64,000 bases of DNA, taken from Candidatus Desulfobacillus denitrificans (lineage in GTDB: Bacteria; Pseudomonadota; Gammaproteobacteria; Burkholderiales; Rhodocyclaceae). Made by a program: the position numbers and the translations under genes. Below the pieces are notes generated by a model. That model saw only the letters and a program-made list of their open reading frames with translations. It was not told where the DNA came from and did no database searches. The stretch lies in contig AP021857.1 in assembly GCA_017347485.1 (NCBI GenBank), positions 62,001-126,000 on the forward strand, read 5' to 3'. The first letter of the stretch is position 1, and every line of letters starts with the position of its first letter. Positions 16,314-24,583 of this stretch are shown here, in pieces.

Positions 16314-16916
16314 TCAGAGGCCGGCGCGCAGGCGCTCGGCGAGCTTGGCGAAGGCGACGGCGCGGTGGCTGACGGCGTTCTTGGCCTCCTCGCTCAATTC
16401 CGCCGAGGAGCAGTTCGCCGAGGGCACCAGGAACAGCGGGTCGTAGCCGAAGCCGCCCGCGCCGCGCGGCGCCGCGAGGATCTCGCCGTGCCACTCGCCC
16501 TCGGCGATCACCGGCTGCGGGTCGGAGGCCCCGCGCAGCAGCACCAGCACGCAAACGTAATGGGCGCGGCGGTCGTCGCGCTTGGCGAGCTCGGCCAGCA
16601 GCCTGGCGTTGTTGCGCGCGTCGCGCGTCTCGCGGTCGCCTTCCTTGCCGGCATAGTAGGCGGAGTGCACGCCCGGCTCGCCGCCGAGCGACGGCACGCA
16701 CAGGCCGGAGTCGTCGGCCAGCGCCGGCAGGCCCGAGAGCTGCGCGGCATGGCGCGCCTTGGCCAGCGCGTTCTCGAGGAAGGTGTCGTGCGGCTCCTCG
16801 GCCTCGGGGATGGCGAAGGCCGACTGCGGCAGCACCTCGATGTCGAAAGGCGCGAACAGCGCGGCGAATTCGCGCAGCTTGCCGGGGTTGTTGGAGGCGA
16901 GGACGAGTTGCTTCAT
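16314..16916 (-). CDS. rdgB: RdgB/HAM1 non-canonical purine NTP pyrophosphatase
   Basis: A 200-residue enzyme that removes ITP, dITP and XTP from the nucleotide pool. Marks are LVLASNNPGKLREF at the N-terminus, ALADDSGLCVPSLGGEPGVHSAYYAG, and GFGYDPLF; all match the family and length is normal. Its ATG (16916) overlaps the hsdR stop as ATGA, which suggests translational coupling to the restriction gene upstream. In a normal betaproteobacterial order rdgB follows rph; here the defence block lies between them. Confidence 0.95.
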   Translation of the reverse strand: MKQLVLASNNPGKLREFAALFAPFDIEVLPQSAFAIPEAEEPHDTFLENALAKARHAAQLSGLPALADDSGLCVPSLGGEPGVHSAYYAGKEGDRETRDARNNARLLAELAKRDDRRAHYVCVLVLLRGASDPQPVIAEGEWHGEILAAPRGAGGFGYDPLFLVPSANCSSAELSEEAKNAVSHRAVAFAKLAERLRAGL

Positions 16917-19255
16917 GCGTTGGCATCCGTGAGGTAAAGGTATTTCTGGAAGCCGGCGAACACGCGGCCGATATCCTCGGGCTTGCCGAGGTCGGCCACG
17001 GCGTCGGCGATGGAGTCGCGGTACTTCAGTTTCAGCAGCGGCGTCAGCTTGGCCTGGTCGAGCTCCTCGACGCCGATGCTGACGTAGTGCGCCAGCACGA
17101 AATCGAGGAACGCGCGCTGCCGGTCGTCGAAATGCGGGCCGATCAGCGGCCTGGCGCGGTCGGCCCGCTCCTTGCGGGTCAGCGGCTCCAGCGCATAGGC
17201 GACATGCGCCAGCACGTCGAACAGGTCGCTCTGCTCGGCGTCGATGAGCTTCTGCATCTCGGCCAGCTGGTCGTGGCCGAAGCCCTTTTCCGCCAGCCCT
17301 TCGAGCAGCTTCCGGCGCGTGTCGGGCGCGCTCCACAAGCGGCGCAGTTCCTCTTCGTCCCTGAAGAATTCCGGCAGCCTGCCGAACAGCGCCTCCATGA
17401 ACTGCGCGGCCGACATCGGCGTGCCGTCGGGATGCCAGAAGCTCGTCGCCATCATGTGCTGGATGTGGCGCGCCTTGCCGTCGGCGAGCTTCACCTTGAC
17501 CTTGCGGCGTGGCGGCGGATCGCCCGGGTCCGGCTCGCGCACCTCCGGCGGCGGGTGGGGCGTCGGCGAAGGATAGGCGGCCGCCGGCTCATCGGGTGCA
17601 ATGGGCTCGCCATCCCACTCCGGATCGCTGAAATGATGGTGCGCCCGGACGAAGTCGTAGAGGGTGAAGTAGTCCTTGCCCTCGTAGAGCCGCGTGCCGC
17701 GGCCGATGATCTGCTTGAACTCGATCATCGAATTGATCGGCCGCAGCAGCACGATGTTGCGCACGTTGCGCGCATCCACGCCGGTCGACAGCTTCTGCGA
17801 AGTGGTCAGGATCGTCGGGATGGTTTTCTCGTTGTCCTGGAAGTCGCGCAGCCACTGCTCGCCGAGCGCCCCGTCGTCGGCCGTGACGCGCTGGCAGTAG
17901 TTGGGATCGGCGCTGGTCTTGACCTGGTTGATCAGGTCACGGATCGCCAGCGCATGGGTCTGGTTGGCGCAGAACACCAGCGTCTTCTCCCGCTGGTCGA
18001 TCTGGCCCATGAAAATCTCGACGCGTTTCTTCTCGCGCTCGCGAATCTCGATGATGCGGTTGAAATCCTTTTCCTCGTAGCGCCTGCCGGCCTCGATCTC
18101 GCCCTCGACCACGGTGTCGTCGGGCGTGAACACGTAGTCGTCCAGCGTCGTGGCGATCTGCCTGACGCGGAACGGCGTCAGGAAGCCGTCGTTGATGCCG
18201 TCCCTGAGCGAATAGACGAACACCGGCTCGCCGAAATAGGCGTAGGTATCGACGTTGTTATGTAAGCCAACTGAGCGCTTCGGCGTCGCCGTCAGGCCCA
18301 GCTGCACCGCCGGCGCGAAATAGTCGAGGATGCCGCGCCAGTTGCCCTCGTCGTTGGCGCCGCCGCGGTGGCATTCGTCGATGACGATGAAGTCGAAGAA
18401 GTCGGGCGGATACTCGCCGAAATACGGCGCGGGTTGGCCATTCTGTCCCGGCCCGCTCATGAAGGTCTGGAAGATGGTGAAGAACAGGCTGCCGTTCTTC
18501 GGCACCTTGCCCTTCTTGCGGATGTCGTCCGGCGCGATGCGCACCAGCGCGTCGTCGGGAAAGGCCGAAAAGGCGTTGTAGGCCTGGTCGGCCAGGATGT
18601 TGCGGTCGGCGAGGAACAGGATGCGCGGCCGGCGCGTCGGCTCTCCGCTCAGGTTCCAGCGGCTGTGGAACAGCTTCCAGGCAACCTGGAAGGCGATGAA
18701 GGTCTTGCCCGTGCCCGTCGCCAGCGTCAGCAGGATGCGCTTGCGCCCCTCGGCCAGCGCCGCCAGCACGCGCTCGACGGCGATGTCCTGGTAGTAGCGC
18801 CCCTGGAAGAAGCCGCCCCTGTCCTCGAACGGCACGGCGGCGAAGCGGTCGCGCCAGGCATTCGGCGCGGCGAAAGTGAGATTCCAGAGTTCGTCCGGCG
18901 CCGGAAAGCCGGCCCGTTCGCCCTCCGCACCGGTCTGCATGTCGATGCCGTAGACGCCCCGGCCGTTGCTGGCATAGCCGAAGCGGATCGCCAGCTTGCC
19001 GGCGTAGTCCTTGGCCTGGCCGACGCCCTCGGTGAGTTCCTTGTCCCAGGCCTTGGCTTCCACCACCGCCAGCCGGGTGTTGCGGTATTCGAGCACGTAG
19101 TCCGCGCTCAAGGCCTTGCCACGCCGGCCCGCGCCTTCCAGCCGGCCGAGCGTGATCGGGTACTCGCGCCGGACGCGGCTGCCTTCCACTCGGCCCCAGC
19201 CGGCGGCGGCGAGGGCCGGGTCGATGTGCTCGGCGCGGGTTTCGGCTTCGTTCAT
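16913..19255 (-). CDS. hsdR: Type I restriction enzyme, HsdR subunit
   Basis: A 780-residue motor and nuclease subunit. The N-terminal nuclease has D52, then VVEAKAW (E66, K68), a PD-(D/E)xK site. The helicase has Walker A ATGTGKT (179-185), DECH (293-296), GLTATPKR, and the QIIGRGTRL motif VI. A proline-rich linker (PSPTPHPPPEVREPDPGDPPP, shown in part) precedes the EcoEI-type C-terminal domain. With HsdM and HsdS it translocates and cuts unmethylated DNA. Start ATG 19255 overlaps the fic stop (ATGA), and its stop overlaps rdgB (ATGA). Confidence 0.95.
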   Translation of the reverse strand: MNEAETRAEHIDPALAAAGWGRVEGSRVRREYPITLGRLEGAGRRGKALSADYVLEYRNTRLAVVEAKAWDKELTEGVGQAKDYAGKLAIRFGYASNGRGVYGIDMQTGAEGERAGFPAPDELWNLTFAAPNAWRDRFAAVPFEDRGGFFQGRYYQDIAVERVLAALAEGRKRILLTLATGTGKTFIAFQVAWKLFHSRWNLSGEPTRRPRILFLADRNILADQAYNAFSAFPDDALVRIAPDDIRKKGKVPKNGSLFFTIFQTFMSGPGQNGQPAPYFGEYPPDFFDFIVIDECHRGGANDEGNWRGILDYFAPAVQLGLTATPKRSVGLHNNVDTYAYFGEPVFVYSLRDGINDGFLTPFRVRQIATTLDDYVFTPDDTVVEGEIEAGRRYEEKDFNRIIEIREREKKRVEIFMGQIDQREKTLVFCANQTHALAIRDLINQVKTSADPNYCQRVTADDGALGEQWLRDFQDNEKTIPTILTTSQKLSTGVDARNVRNIVLLRPINSMIEFKQIIGRGTRLYEGKDYFTLYDFVRAHHHFSDPEWDGEPIAPDEPAAAYPSPTPHPPPEVREPDPGDPPPRRKVKVKLADGKARHIQHMMATSFWHPDGTPMSAAQFMEALFGRLPEFFRDEEELRRLWSAPDTRRKLLEGLAEKGFGHDQLAEMQKLIDAEQSDLFDVLAHVAYALEPLTRKERADRARPLIGPHFDDRQRAFLDFVLAHYVSIGVEELDQAKLTPLLKLKYRDSIADAVADLGKPEDIGRVFAGFQKYLYLTDANA

Positions 19256-20259
19256 GCGTTCTTCAGGACATAGCGGCCGGTCTTGTTGCCGCCGACCTTT
19301 TCGACCACGCCCGCATCCAGCAGCGGACGCAGCAAATCCATTGCCCCCTGCCGCGACACGCCCAGCGCCGCCCATATCTGCGCCGGCGCCATGCCGCCGT
19401 GGTCGCGCAGCAGGTGCAGCAACTGTTCCTGGCGCGGACGCAATACCAGTTTCTCCGCGGAGCCGACCTGCAAGGTTTGAATCCGCAGCCAGACCCGTTC
19501 CAGCGTCTGGCGCAATCCCGCCGCGCAATACTCCAGCCAGGCGCTCAGGTCGTCCCCGGCCTCGCGCACCCCCTGCAGCGCGGCGTAGTAGGCGGGCCGG
19601 TCCTCCCGGTAATACTCGTCCACGGCAAAGATGTGATGCGTGTCGAAGCCGCGCCGGTAAAGCTCCCACAGCGCCAGCGCGCGTCCGGTGCGGCCGTTGC
19701 CGTCGGCGAAGGGATGGATGGCCTCGAAGCGGTAATGCAGGATCGCCGAACTCAGCACGGGCGAGAGCTTCGCCGCCGCCCCGTTCCACCACTCCAGCAA
19801 CTCGAACATCAGCCCCGAAACGGCATCCGGCGGCGGCGGACGGTATTGCCCGACCCGGACCGTGATCATCCGGTACCTCCCGGCCTCGCCCTGGTCCATC
19901 ACCTCGCCGGCCAGAATCCGGTGCAGTTCCAGGATGTCCGCGTGGCCGATCTTCTTCTTGCGGGCATGCTTCCCCACGTAGCGCAGCCCGGCGAAATAAT
20001 TGATCACCTCGCGCCTGGGCCGTGCGCCGGGCGCGGAAAGCGCGCGCCCTTCTTCCAGTGCGCGCACCTGCTCCAGCGTGAGCGGGTTCCCCTCGATGGC
20101 CGTCGAGGCATGGACGTTGCGGCTGCGGGTGTCCTTTTGCAGGGCGGGAATCCAGGCCAGATCGACCACCGTGTTCTGGATGCGCTCGCGCAAGGCCGCC
20201 ACCTGCTCGACTTCGGCCAGCAGGGCGGGGGTGATGCTGAATTGCGGGACATAGGCCAT
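19252..20259 (-). CDS. Fic/DOC family protein with N-terminal inhibitory motif
   Basis: A 335-residue protein with the complete Fic motif HPFADGNGRTGRA (182-194), which predicts AMP transfer to a target hydroxyl. An inhibitory (S/T)xxxE(G/N) helix is visible as STAIEGN (52-58), so it is a class II Fic that should be auto-inhibited. A C-terminal winged-helix part (about 270-335) may bind DNA. It is translationally coupled to hsdR and lies in the restriction locus, where Fic proteins are frequent; a role as a backup toxin or regulator is inference. Confidence 0.93.
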   Translation of the reverse strand: MAYVPQFSITPALLAEVEQVAALRERIQNTVVDLAWIPALQKDTRSRNVHASTAIEGNPLTLEQVRALEEGRALSAPGARPRREVINYFAGLRYVGKHARKKKIGHADILELHRILAGEVMDQGEAGRYRMITVRVGQYRPPPPDAVSGLMFELLEWWNGAAAKLSPVLSSAILHYRFEAIHPFADGNGRTGRALALWELYRRGFDTHHIFAVDEYYREDRPAYYAALQGVREAGDDLSAWLEYCAAGLRQTLERVWLRIQTLQVGSAEKLVLRPRQEQLLHLLRDHGGMAPAQIWAALGVSRQGAMDLLRPLLDAGVVEKVGGNKTGRYVLKNA

Positions 20260-20277
20260 GACGGCAGCCTAAGTGAA

Positions 20278-20307
20278 AGTCAAGTATCAGTCAAGTTATG
20301 AGTCAAG
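20278..20307. promoter_or_regulatory. Three AGTCAAG repeats upstream of fic
   Basis: AGTCAAG occurs at 20278-20284, 20289-20295 and 20301-20307, spaced 11-12 bp (one helical turn), 20-50 bp upstream of the fic start. They lie between fic and the divergent antitoxin gene and could be an operator for the C-terminal winged helix of Fic or another factor. Confidence 0.45.
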
Positions 20308-20352
20308 CCAAATGAAAGTCGGCGCAGAGCTGGCGGAACGGCAAGCAGATGC

Positions 20353-20380
20353 TATACTGTATTGCACTGTATTACAGGAG
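20353..20380 (+). promoter_or_regulatory. Antitoxin promoter with repeated operator
   Basis: TATACT at 20353-20358 is a good -10 box. It overlaps a direct repeat ACTGTATTGC / ACTGTATTAC (20356-20365 and 20366-20375), and CAGGAG at 20375-20380 is the ribosome site for ATG 20387. Ribbon-helix-helix antitoxins usually bind such short tandem repeats in their own promoter. Confidence 0.5.
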
Positions 20381-20386
20381 ACTACT

Positions 20387-20668
20387 ATGGCCTCAAATCC
20401 AGTTGCCGTTCGTCTCGCCGAGCCGCTAAAGGATCGCATGCGGACCTTGGCCGAGCAGCGCCGTCGGCCAATGCACTGGCTGATGCGCGAGGCCATCGAG
20501 CAGTATGTGACGCGCGAGGAACAGCGCGAAGCCTTCCGCCAGGAAGCGCTCGATGCCTGGAACTATTACCAGAGTACGGGCCGGCACGTCACCGCCGAAG
20601 AAGCCGATGCCTGGCTGGCCGAACTTGAAGCCGGCAACGACATCGAGCCGCCCGTCAGTCACACCTGA
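20387..20668 (+). CDS. Ribbon-helix-helix (CopG/ParD-type) antitoxin
   Basis: A 93-residue protein. The N-terminal VAVRLAEPLKDRMRTLAEQRRRPMHWLMREAIEQYV region is a ribbon-helix-helix DNA-binding domain (beta strand VAVRL, helices after it); the C-terminal half is charged and would bind the toxin. An upstream ATG at 20273 is in frame but the ribosome site CAGGAG fits 20387. The stop overlaps the toxin start (TGATG). The pair runs opposite to the surrounding restriction genes. Confidence 0.87.
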   Translation: MASNPVAVRLAEPLKDRMRTLAEQRRRPMHWLMREAIEQYVTREEQREAFRQEALDAWNYYQSTGRHVTAEEADAWLAELEAGNDIEPPVSHT

Positions 20669-20958
20669 TGCCACGCCTGGTCTGGTCGGAACCGGCCTTG
20701 GCCGGCGTGCAGCGTCTGTACCGTTTTCTCGCCGGAAAGAATATCGCGGCAGCAAGGCGCGCGGTCAAGGCGATCCGCGACGGGGCTAGGATCCTCGCCA
20801 CGCACCCGCAGGTTGGCCGAGTTGTCGAAGACATGGACGAAGCCTTTCGCGACTGGCCGGTGGATTTCGGCGACAGCGGCTACGTGGTGCGCTACCGCTT
20901 CGCCGAAGATGAAGTCGTCATTCTGGCCGTGCGACATCAAAAGGAAGCCGGATTCTGA
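20668..20958 (+). CDS. ParE/RelE-family toxin
   Basis: A 96-residue protein of the ParE/RelE fold: an N-terminal WSEPALAGVQRLYRFLAGKN helix hairpin (seen as ALAGVQRLYRFL), AVKAIRDGARILATHPQVGR, and the closing strands YVVRYRFAEDEVVILAVRHQKE, which are typical of the family. Depending on subgroup such toxins poison gyrase or cleave mRNA on the ribosome; which applies here is not visible. Coupled to the antitoxin by TGATG. It converges on the BRO-domain gene, 95 bp away. Confidence 0.88.
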   Translation: MPRLVWSEPALAGVQRLYRFLAGKNIAAARRAVKAIRDGARILATHPQVGRVVEDMDEAFRDWPVDFGDSGYVVRYRFAEDEVVILAVRHQKEAGF

Positions 20959-21053
20959 GCGGTTGAAAGTCGGCGCTGATGAAACAACTGCGCCACAAGG
21001 CGGTCGAGCAAGAAACGCTCTCCTCGCCGTAGCGGATGGCGGGACGGCGGCAG

Positions 21054-21902
21054 TCAGGGCTTTTTCGTCAGCTTGCGAGATTTGCCACCGGCCGGCGGCA
21101 GGAAATTCTCGCCCGTCACCACCGGCTTGCCGGTTTTGGCTTCCAGCGCCTGACGCGCCTGTTTGGCGATCGTTCCGCCCTTCTTCGCGGCTACTTCGTT
21201 TTCGGCCAGGCCGGTGGCCTCGTCCGACTCGGCGATCTGGCGCGCCGAGAGTTCCGCCAGCGCGGTGAAGATCAGTTCGGCCTCGCTCATGTGGTCGCGC
21301 AAATTGTGATCCTGCAAGCCCTTGAGCTTCTTGTGTGCCTTGACGCCGACGCCCGACCATTCCTGATGGATGATGTTGGTCAGGATGGCGAATTCCTCGC
21401 CCGGCTTGATGTCGTGACTGGCCCAGTAGTCGGTGAGCTTGTTGCGCGTTTCCTGCCCGGTCATGCGCTGCTGTATCCACTTCTCGCTGCGCCCGTGCTT
21501 CTGCCAGGTCTCGCGGGCGCGGTCGAGCGCGCGGCCGGGATCGCCCATTTCCTGCATGCGCTCGTAGCCCACCTTCGCCAGCCACAGCTTGATCGGCTCG
21601 GCCTTGGGGCTGGGCACGGACTGCACCAGGCGCAGCAGGGTTTCGGCGGTGGCGGCGTCGGTCAGGTAATTCTTGCCATCGGCGGCGGGCAATTTCAGTC
21701 GGTTACAGTTTGTAACCGACTGACTACCTTCCTTGGCCAGCCGGTTTTTCAACACCTTCCAGTAGTTTCGCGCCGCTTGGTAATCGGGCTGCTGGGTGAG
21801 TACCTGCATGATGTCGACCACCGAGAACCACCAGGTTTCGGTGGTCTCGTCATAGACGCGGCGGATTTCGTGGTTCTCGAAAAAGGCGGGGCGAATGGTC
21901 AT
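21054..21902 (-). CDS. BRO-N domain protein of the restriction locus
   Basis: A 282-residue protein with an N-terminal BRO/KilA-type domain (about 5-110; FFENHEIRRVYDE, WWFSVVDIMQVLT, NRLKLPAADGKNYLTD), related to phage antirepressors and DinD. The C-terminal part ends in a basic lysine-rich tail. Genes of this type are often found inside type I restriction loci next to hsdS. DNA binding is likely, but the role is unknown. It starts 11 bp after the hsdS stop and probably shares its transcript. Confidence 0.8.
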   Translation of the reverse strand: MTIRPAFFENHEIRRVYDETTETWWFSVVDIMQVLTQQPDYQAARNYWKVLKNRLAKEGSQSVTNCNRLKLPAADGKNYLTDAATAETLLRLVQSVPSPKAEPIKLWLAKVGYERMQEMGDPGRALDRARETWQKHGRSEKWIQQRMTGQETRNKLTDYWASHDIKPGEEFAILTNIIHQEWSGVGVKAHKKLKGLQDHNLRDHMSEAELIFTALAELSARQIAESDEATGLAENEVAAKKGGTIAKQARQALEAKTGKPVVTGENFLPPAGGKSRKLTKKP

Positions 21903-21913
21903 GGTCGGTGTCC

Positions 21914-23113
21914 TTACAGCTGTCCGCTGAACGCCCGATGCAGCAGCGACTTCTTCCACTCGTCCAGCGCCGCCAGCTTTTGCTGGTAGAGAGATTCGAG
22001 GTGTTGGGTTTCGGACTGCAATAATTCCAGCTTGGCTGTAATTGCTTCCTGCTGAGCTATCGGCGGGATAGCGACAGTCACCTTGCGCAAGTCGCCGATG
22101 TTTATTTGCATCAACGCCGTGCCGTAGGTCTTTGCTCGAATCTGGTTTTGGACCATCTCTGAAATCATCAAGAAGTAACCGAAACCTTGGCGAAGAATAG
22201 ACGGCTCAAAAGTAATGGGCACTATTCCGCGTGTTACGTTCGCTCCGGCCAATTCAGGGGCAGCAACTGAAACAATCCCGGTGCTGCCTCGAACGCAGAG
22301 CAGAAGTTCCCCTCCTCGAAGCGCTGTGCGTTTGTATCCATTCGCGAGCTTCGGATCGATCCGCTTCAACCGGTCAGCGGTTATGAGCTGGGTCGTCAAA
22401 TCCGTTGGACGAACTACCGGCAGGCCATTTCGAAAATCGTCGCCGGGCTGAACGATGCCATACGATAGAGAACAGGTTGAACTGACAACTTCCTCCAGCA
22501 ACCGCTCCACCCACCCCTCTCCCCGCTCCGTGAAAACCTGATGCAAATGGCTCTCGAACAAGGCGCGGGCGTTCTGGAGGTTCTGTTCGGCGTTGGCCTT
22601 GGCGGTGGCGATGCTGTCGAAAGCTTCGTCGAGGATGGCGACGATGCGGTGTTGTTCGGGGAACGATGGAACGGGAATTGGGACTTCCTTCAGTTTTCCG
22701 CCCGAAAGCTCCTTGAACGTGGCACCGGTTCCCAAGTCGTTGAGCAGCGGAACAATGCTTGTTAGGTAGTAGTACAGGAATTTGCAATCAAGTCCAGCTC
22801 TTGGCACCAACCCCTTGCAGCCTTGATTGGTTGCCATCGGCACCGTGTTGATAACCAAGTAGCCTATTGGTGCGCGCGTCGAGAGGATGACTGACTGGGC
22901 AGGCAACAATCTCGCGGAACTGTTCTGCAAACCTGCATCGGTGAGGGCTCGCTCGGTTAGCTCGATGAAGGGCGTAGCCCGCTTGCCCATCTCGGCGGGA
23001 GTGATCCATTGATGCGGCCCATCCCAGTATTCGGCTGTGCCGGTTTTGGGCGTGCCGCCATTGACCACGTCGCATACAGCGTCGATGGTCTTGTGCTGCC
23101 ACCCAGCCTTCAC
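21914..23113 (-). CDS. hsdS: Type I restriction specificity subunit HsdS
   Basis: A 399-residue protein with two target-recognition domains (about 5-150 and 205-350), each followed by a conserved helical spacer (FPEQHRIVAILDEAFDSIATAKANAEQN; IAQQEAITAKLELLQSETQHLESLYQQKLAALDEWKKSLL, shown in part as EQHRIVAILDEAF and KLAALDEWKKSLLHRAF). It sets the bipartite DNA target of the complex. Translation starts at GTG 23113, overlapping the hsdM stop (GTGA). The recognition domains are clearly richer in A and T than neighbouring genes, as expected for exchanged segments. The recognised sequence cannot be predicted here. Confidence 0.93.
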   Translation of the reverse strand: MKAGWQHKTIDAVCDVVNGGTPKTGTAEYWDGPHQWITPAEMGKRATPFIELTERALTDAGLQNSSARLLPAQSVILSTRAPIGYLVINTVPMATNQGCKGLVPRAGLDCKFLYYYLTSIVPLLNDLGTGATFKELSGGKLKEVPIPVPSFPEQHRIVAILDEAFDSIATAKANAEQNLQNARALFESHLHQVFTERGEGWVERLLEEVVSSTCSLSYGIVQPGDDFRNGLPVVRPTDLTTQLITADRLKRIDPKLANGYKRTALRGGELLLCVRGSTGIVSVAAPELAGANVTRGIVPITFEPSILRQGFGYFLMISEMVQNQIRAKTYGTALMQINIGDLRKVTVAIPPIAQQEAITAKLELLQSETQHLESLYQQKLAALDEWKKSLLHRAFSGQL

Positions 23114-24561
23114 AGCATCGCCCTGATCTTCGCCAGCACCGCCGCACTCTCGGCATCCAGCGCAACGATTTCATCGAGGATAGCCTGCGGGCTGCGGTGG
23201 GTGACGGCCTCGCCGCCATTGGGGTTCTTCACCGAGAGGTCGCAAGTCGCCGTGTCGCCGGGACTGACTTTTACGCGCCAGCTTTTCGGTGAGTCGGCGA
23301 AGGTCTTTTGCAGCTCGACGAACTCGGCGAGGTCGTCGTCGTTGAGCGGGTTGGTCTTGCCGAGGTTGCGGCCGGGGTCGAGCTGGTAGTACCAGATGCT
23401 GCGCGTCGGCGCGCCTTTCTCGAAGAACAGCACCACGGTCTTGACGCCCGCGCCCTGGAAGGTGCCGCCGGGGCAGTCGAGGATGGTGTGCAGGTTGCAG
23501 CTCTCCAGCAGGAGCTTCCTCAGGCTGACCGAGGCGTTGTCGGTATTACTCAAGAAGGTGTTCTTGATGACCACTGCCGCGCGGCCGCCGGCCTTGAGCA
23601 TCTTGATGAAATGCTGCAGGAACAGGAAGGCCGTCTCGCCGGTGCGGATGGGGAAGTTCTGCTGCACTTCCTTGCGCTCCTTGCCGCCGAAGGGCGGGTT
23701 GGCGAGGATCACGTCCATGCGATCCTTGTCCTGGATGTCGGCGAGGTTGAGCGCCAGCGTGTTGGCATGCACGATGTTCGGCGTCTCGACGCCATGCAGG
23801 ATCATGTTCATGATCGCGATGACGTAGGCGAGCGACTTCTTTTCGATGCCGTAGAAGGTGCGCTCCTGCAGGGTCTTGAGGTCGGCGGTGGTGAGCTTGC
23901 CGGCCTTGAGGTAGTCGAAGGCTTCGCAAAGGAAGCCGGCCGAGCCGCAGGCGCCGTCGTAGATGCGCTCGCCGATCTTCGGATTGACTACCCGCACCAT
24001 GGCGCGGATCAGCGGGCGCGGCGTGTAGTACTCGCCGCCGTTGCGCCCGGCGTTGCCCATGCGCCTGATCTTCTCTTCGTAGAGCGCCGAGAGTTCGTGC
24101 TTCTCGGCCTGCGAGCGGAAGCGCAGTTCGTCGATGTGGTCGATGATCTCGCGCAGGTTGTAGCCGCTGTGGATCTTGTTCTTGATCTCGCCGAAGATCT
24201 CGCCGATCTTGTACTCGAGGGTGTTCGGCCCGGCGGCCTTCTGCTTGAAGGCGTGGAGATAGGGAAACAGCGTGCGATCGACGAAGTCGCGCAGGTCGTC
24301 GCCGGTCAGGGCCTTGTTGTGGTCGAGCCGGCCGTCCGGCCCCTTCGGCGCGGCCCAGCTTTCCCAGCGGTAGGGCGGGGCGAGGATGTAGCTGTATTTC
24401 CGCCCTTCCAGCGCCGCCTCGGCGGCCTTGTCCTGCTCGAGGCCGTCGAGGTATTTCAGGAACAGCAGCCAGGAGGTCTGCTCGGTGTAGTCGAGCTCGG
24501 TGGTGCAGCCGGCTTCTTTCCAGAGGACGTCGTCGATGTTCCTGAAGGCCTGCTCGAACAT
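23110..24561 (-). CDS. hsdM: Type I restriction-modification methyltransferase HsdM
   Basis: A 483-residue N6-adenine methyltransferase. The SAM site is GACGSAGF (203-210) and the catalytic motif IV is NPPFGG (288-293); the N-terminal helical domain (about 1-150) binds HsdS. With HsdS it methylates host DNA. It begins 22 bp after the rph stop, in the same direction, so the defence genes probably read on from the rph transcript. A 24-bp motif copy (23248-23271) encodes KVSPGDTA near the C-terminus, which suggests that this cassette has been resident long enough to acquire it. Confidence 0.95.
   Translation of the reverse strand: MFEQAFRNIDDVLWKEAGCTTELDYTEQTSWLLFLKYLDGLEQDKAAEAALEGRKYSYILAPPYRWESWAAPKGPDGRLDHNKALTGDDLRDFVDRTLFPYLHAFKQKAAGPNTLEYKIGEIFGEIKNKIHSGYNLREIIDHIDELRFRSQAEKHELSALYEEKIRRMGNAGRNGGEYYTPRPLIRAMVRVVNPKIGERIYDGACGSAGFLCEAFDYLKAGKLTTADLKTLQERTFYGIEKKSLAYVIAIMNMILHGVETPNIVHANTLALNLADIQDKDRMDVILANPPFGGKERKEVQQNFPIRTGETAFLFLQHFIKMLKAGGRAAVVIKNTFLSNTDNASVSLRKLLLESCNLHTILDCPGGTFQGAGVKTVVLFFEKGAPTRSIWYYQLDPGRNLGKTNPLNDDDLAEFVELQKTFADSPKSWRVKVSPGDTATCDLSVKNPNGGEAVTHRSPQAILDEIVALDAESAAVLAKIRAML
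23248..23271 (-). repeat. 24-bp bipartite motif, copy 5 (in hsdM)
   Basis: Minus strand: AAAGTCAGTC, spacer CCGGCGAC, ACGGCG. Both halves exact; coding strand, read as AAA GTC AGT C. Confidence 0.85.
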
Positions 24562-24583
24562 GCCTGGTTGCCGCCCGATTCGC

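Noticed and set aside
20951-20961. AAAGTCGGCGC sequences at 20313 and 20951 as further 24-bp motif copies
   Set aside because: The right half ACGGCG is missing at the required distance; only the related sequence at 36103 has it.
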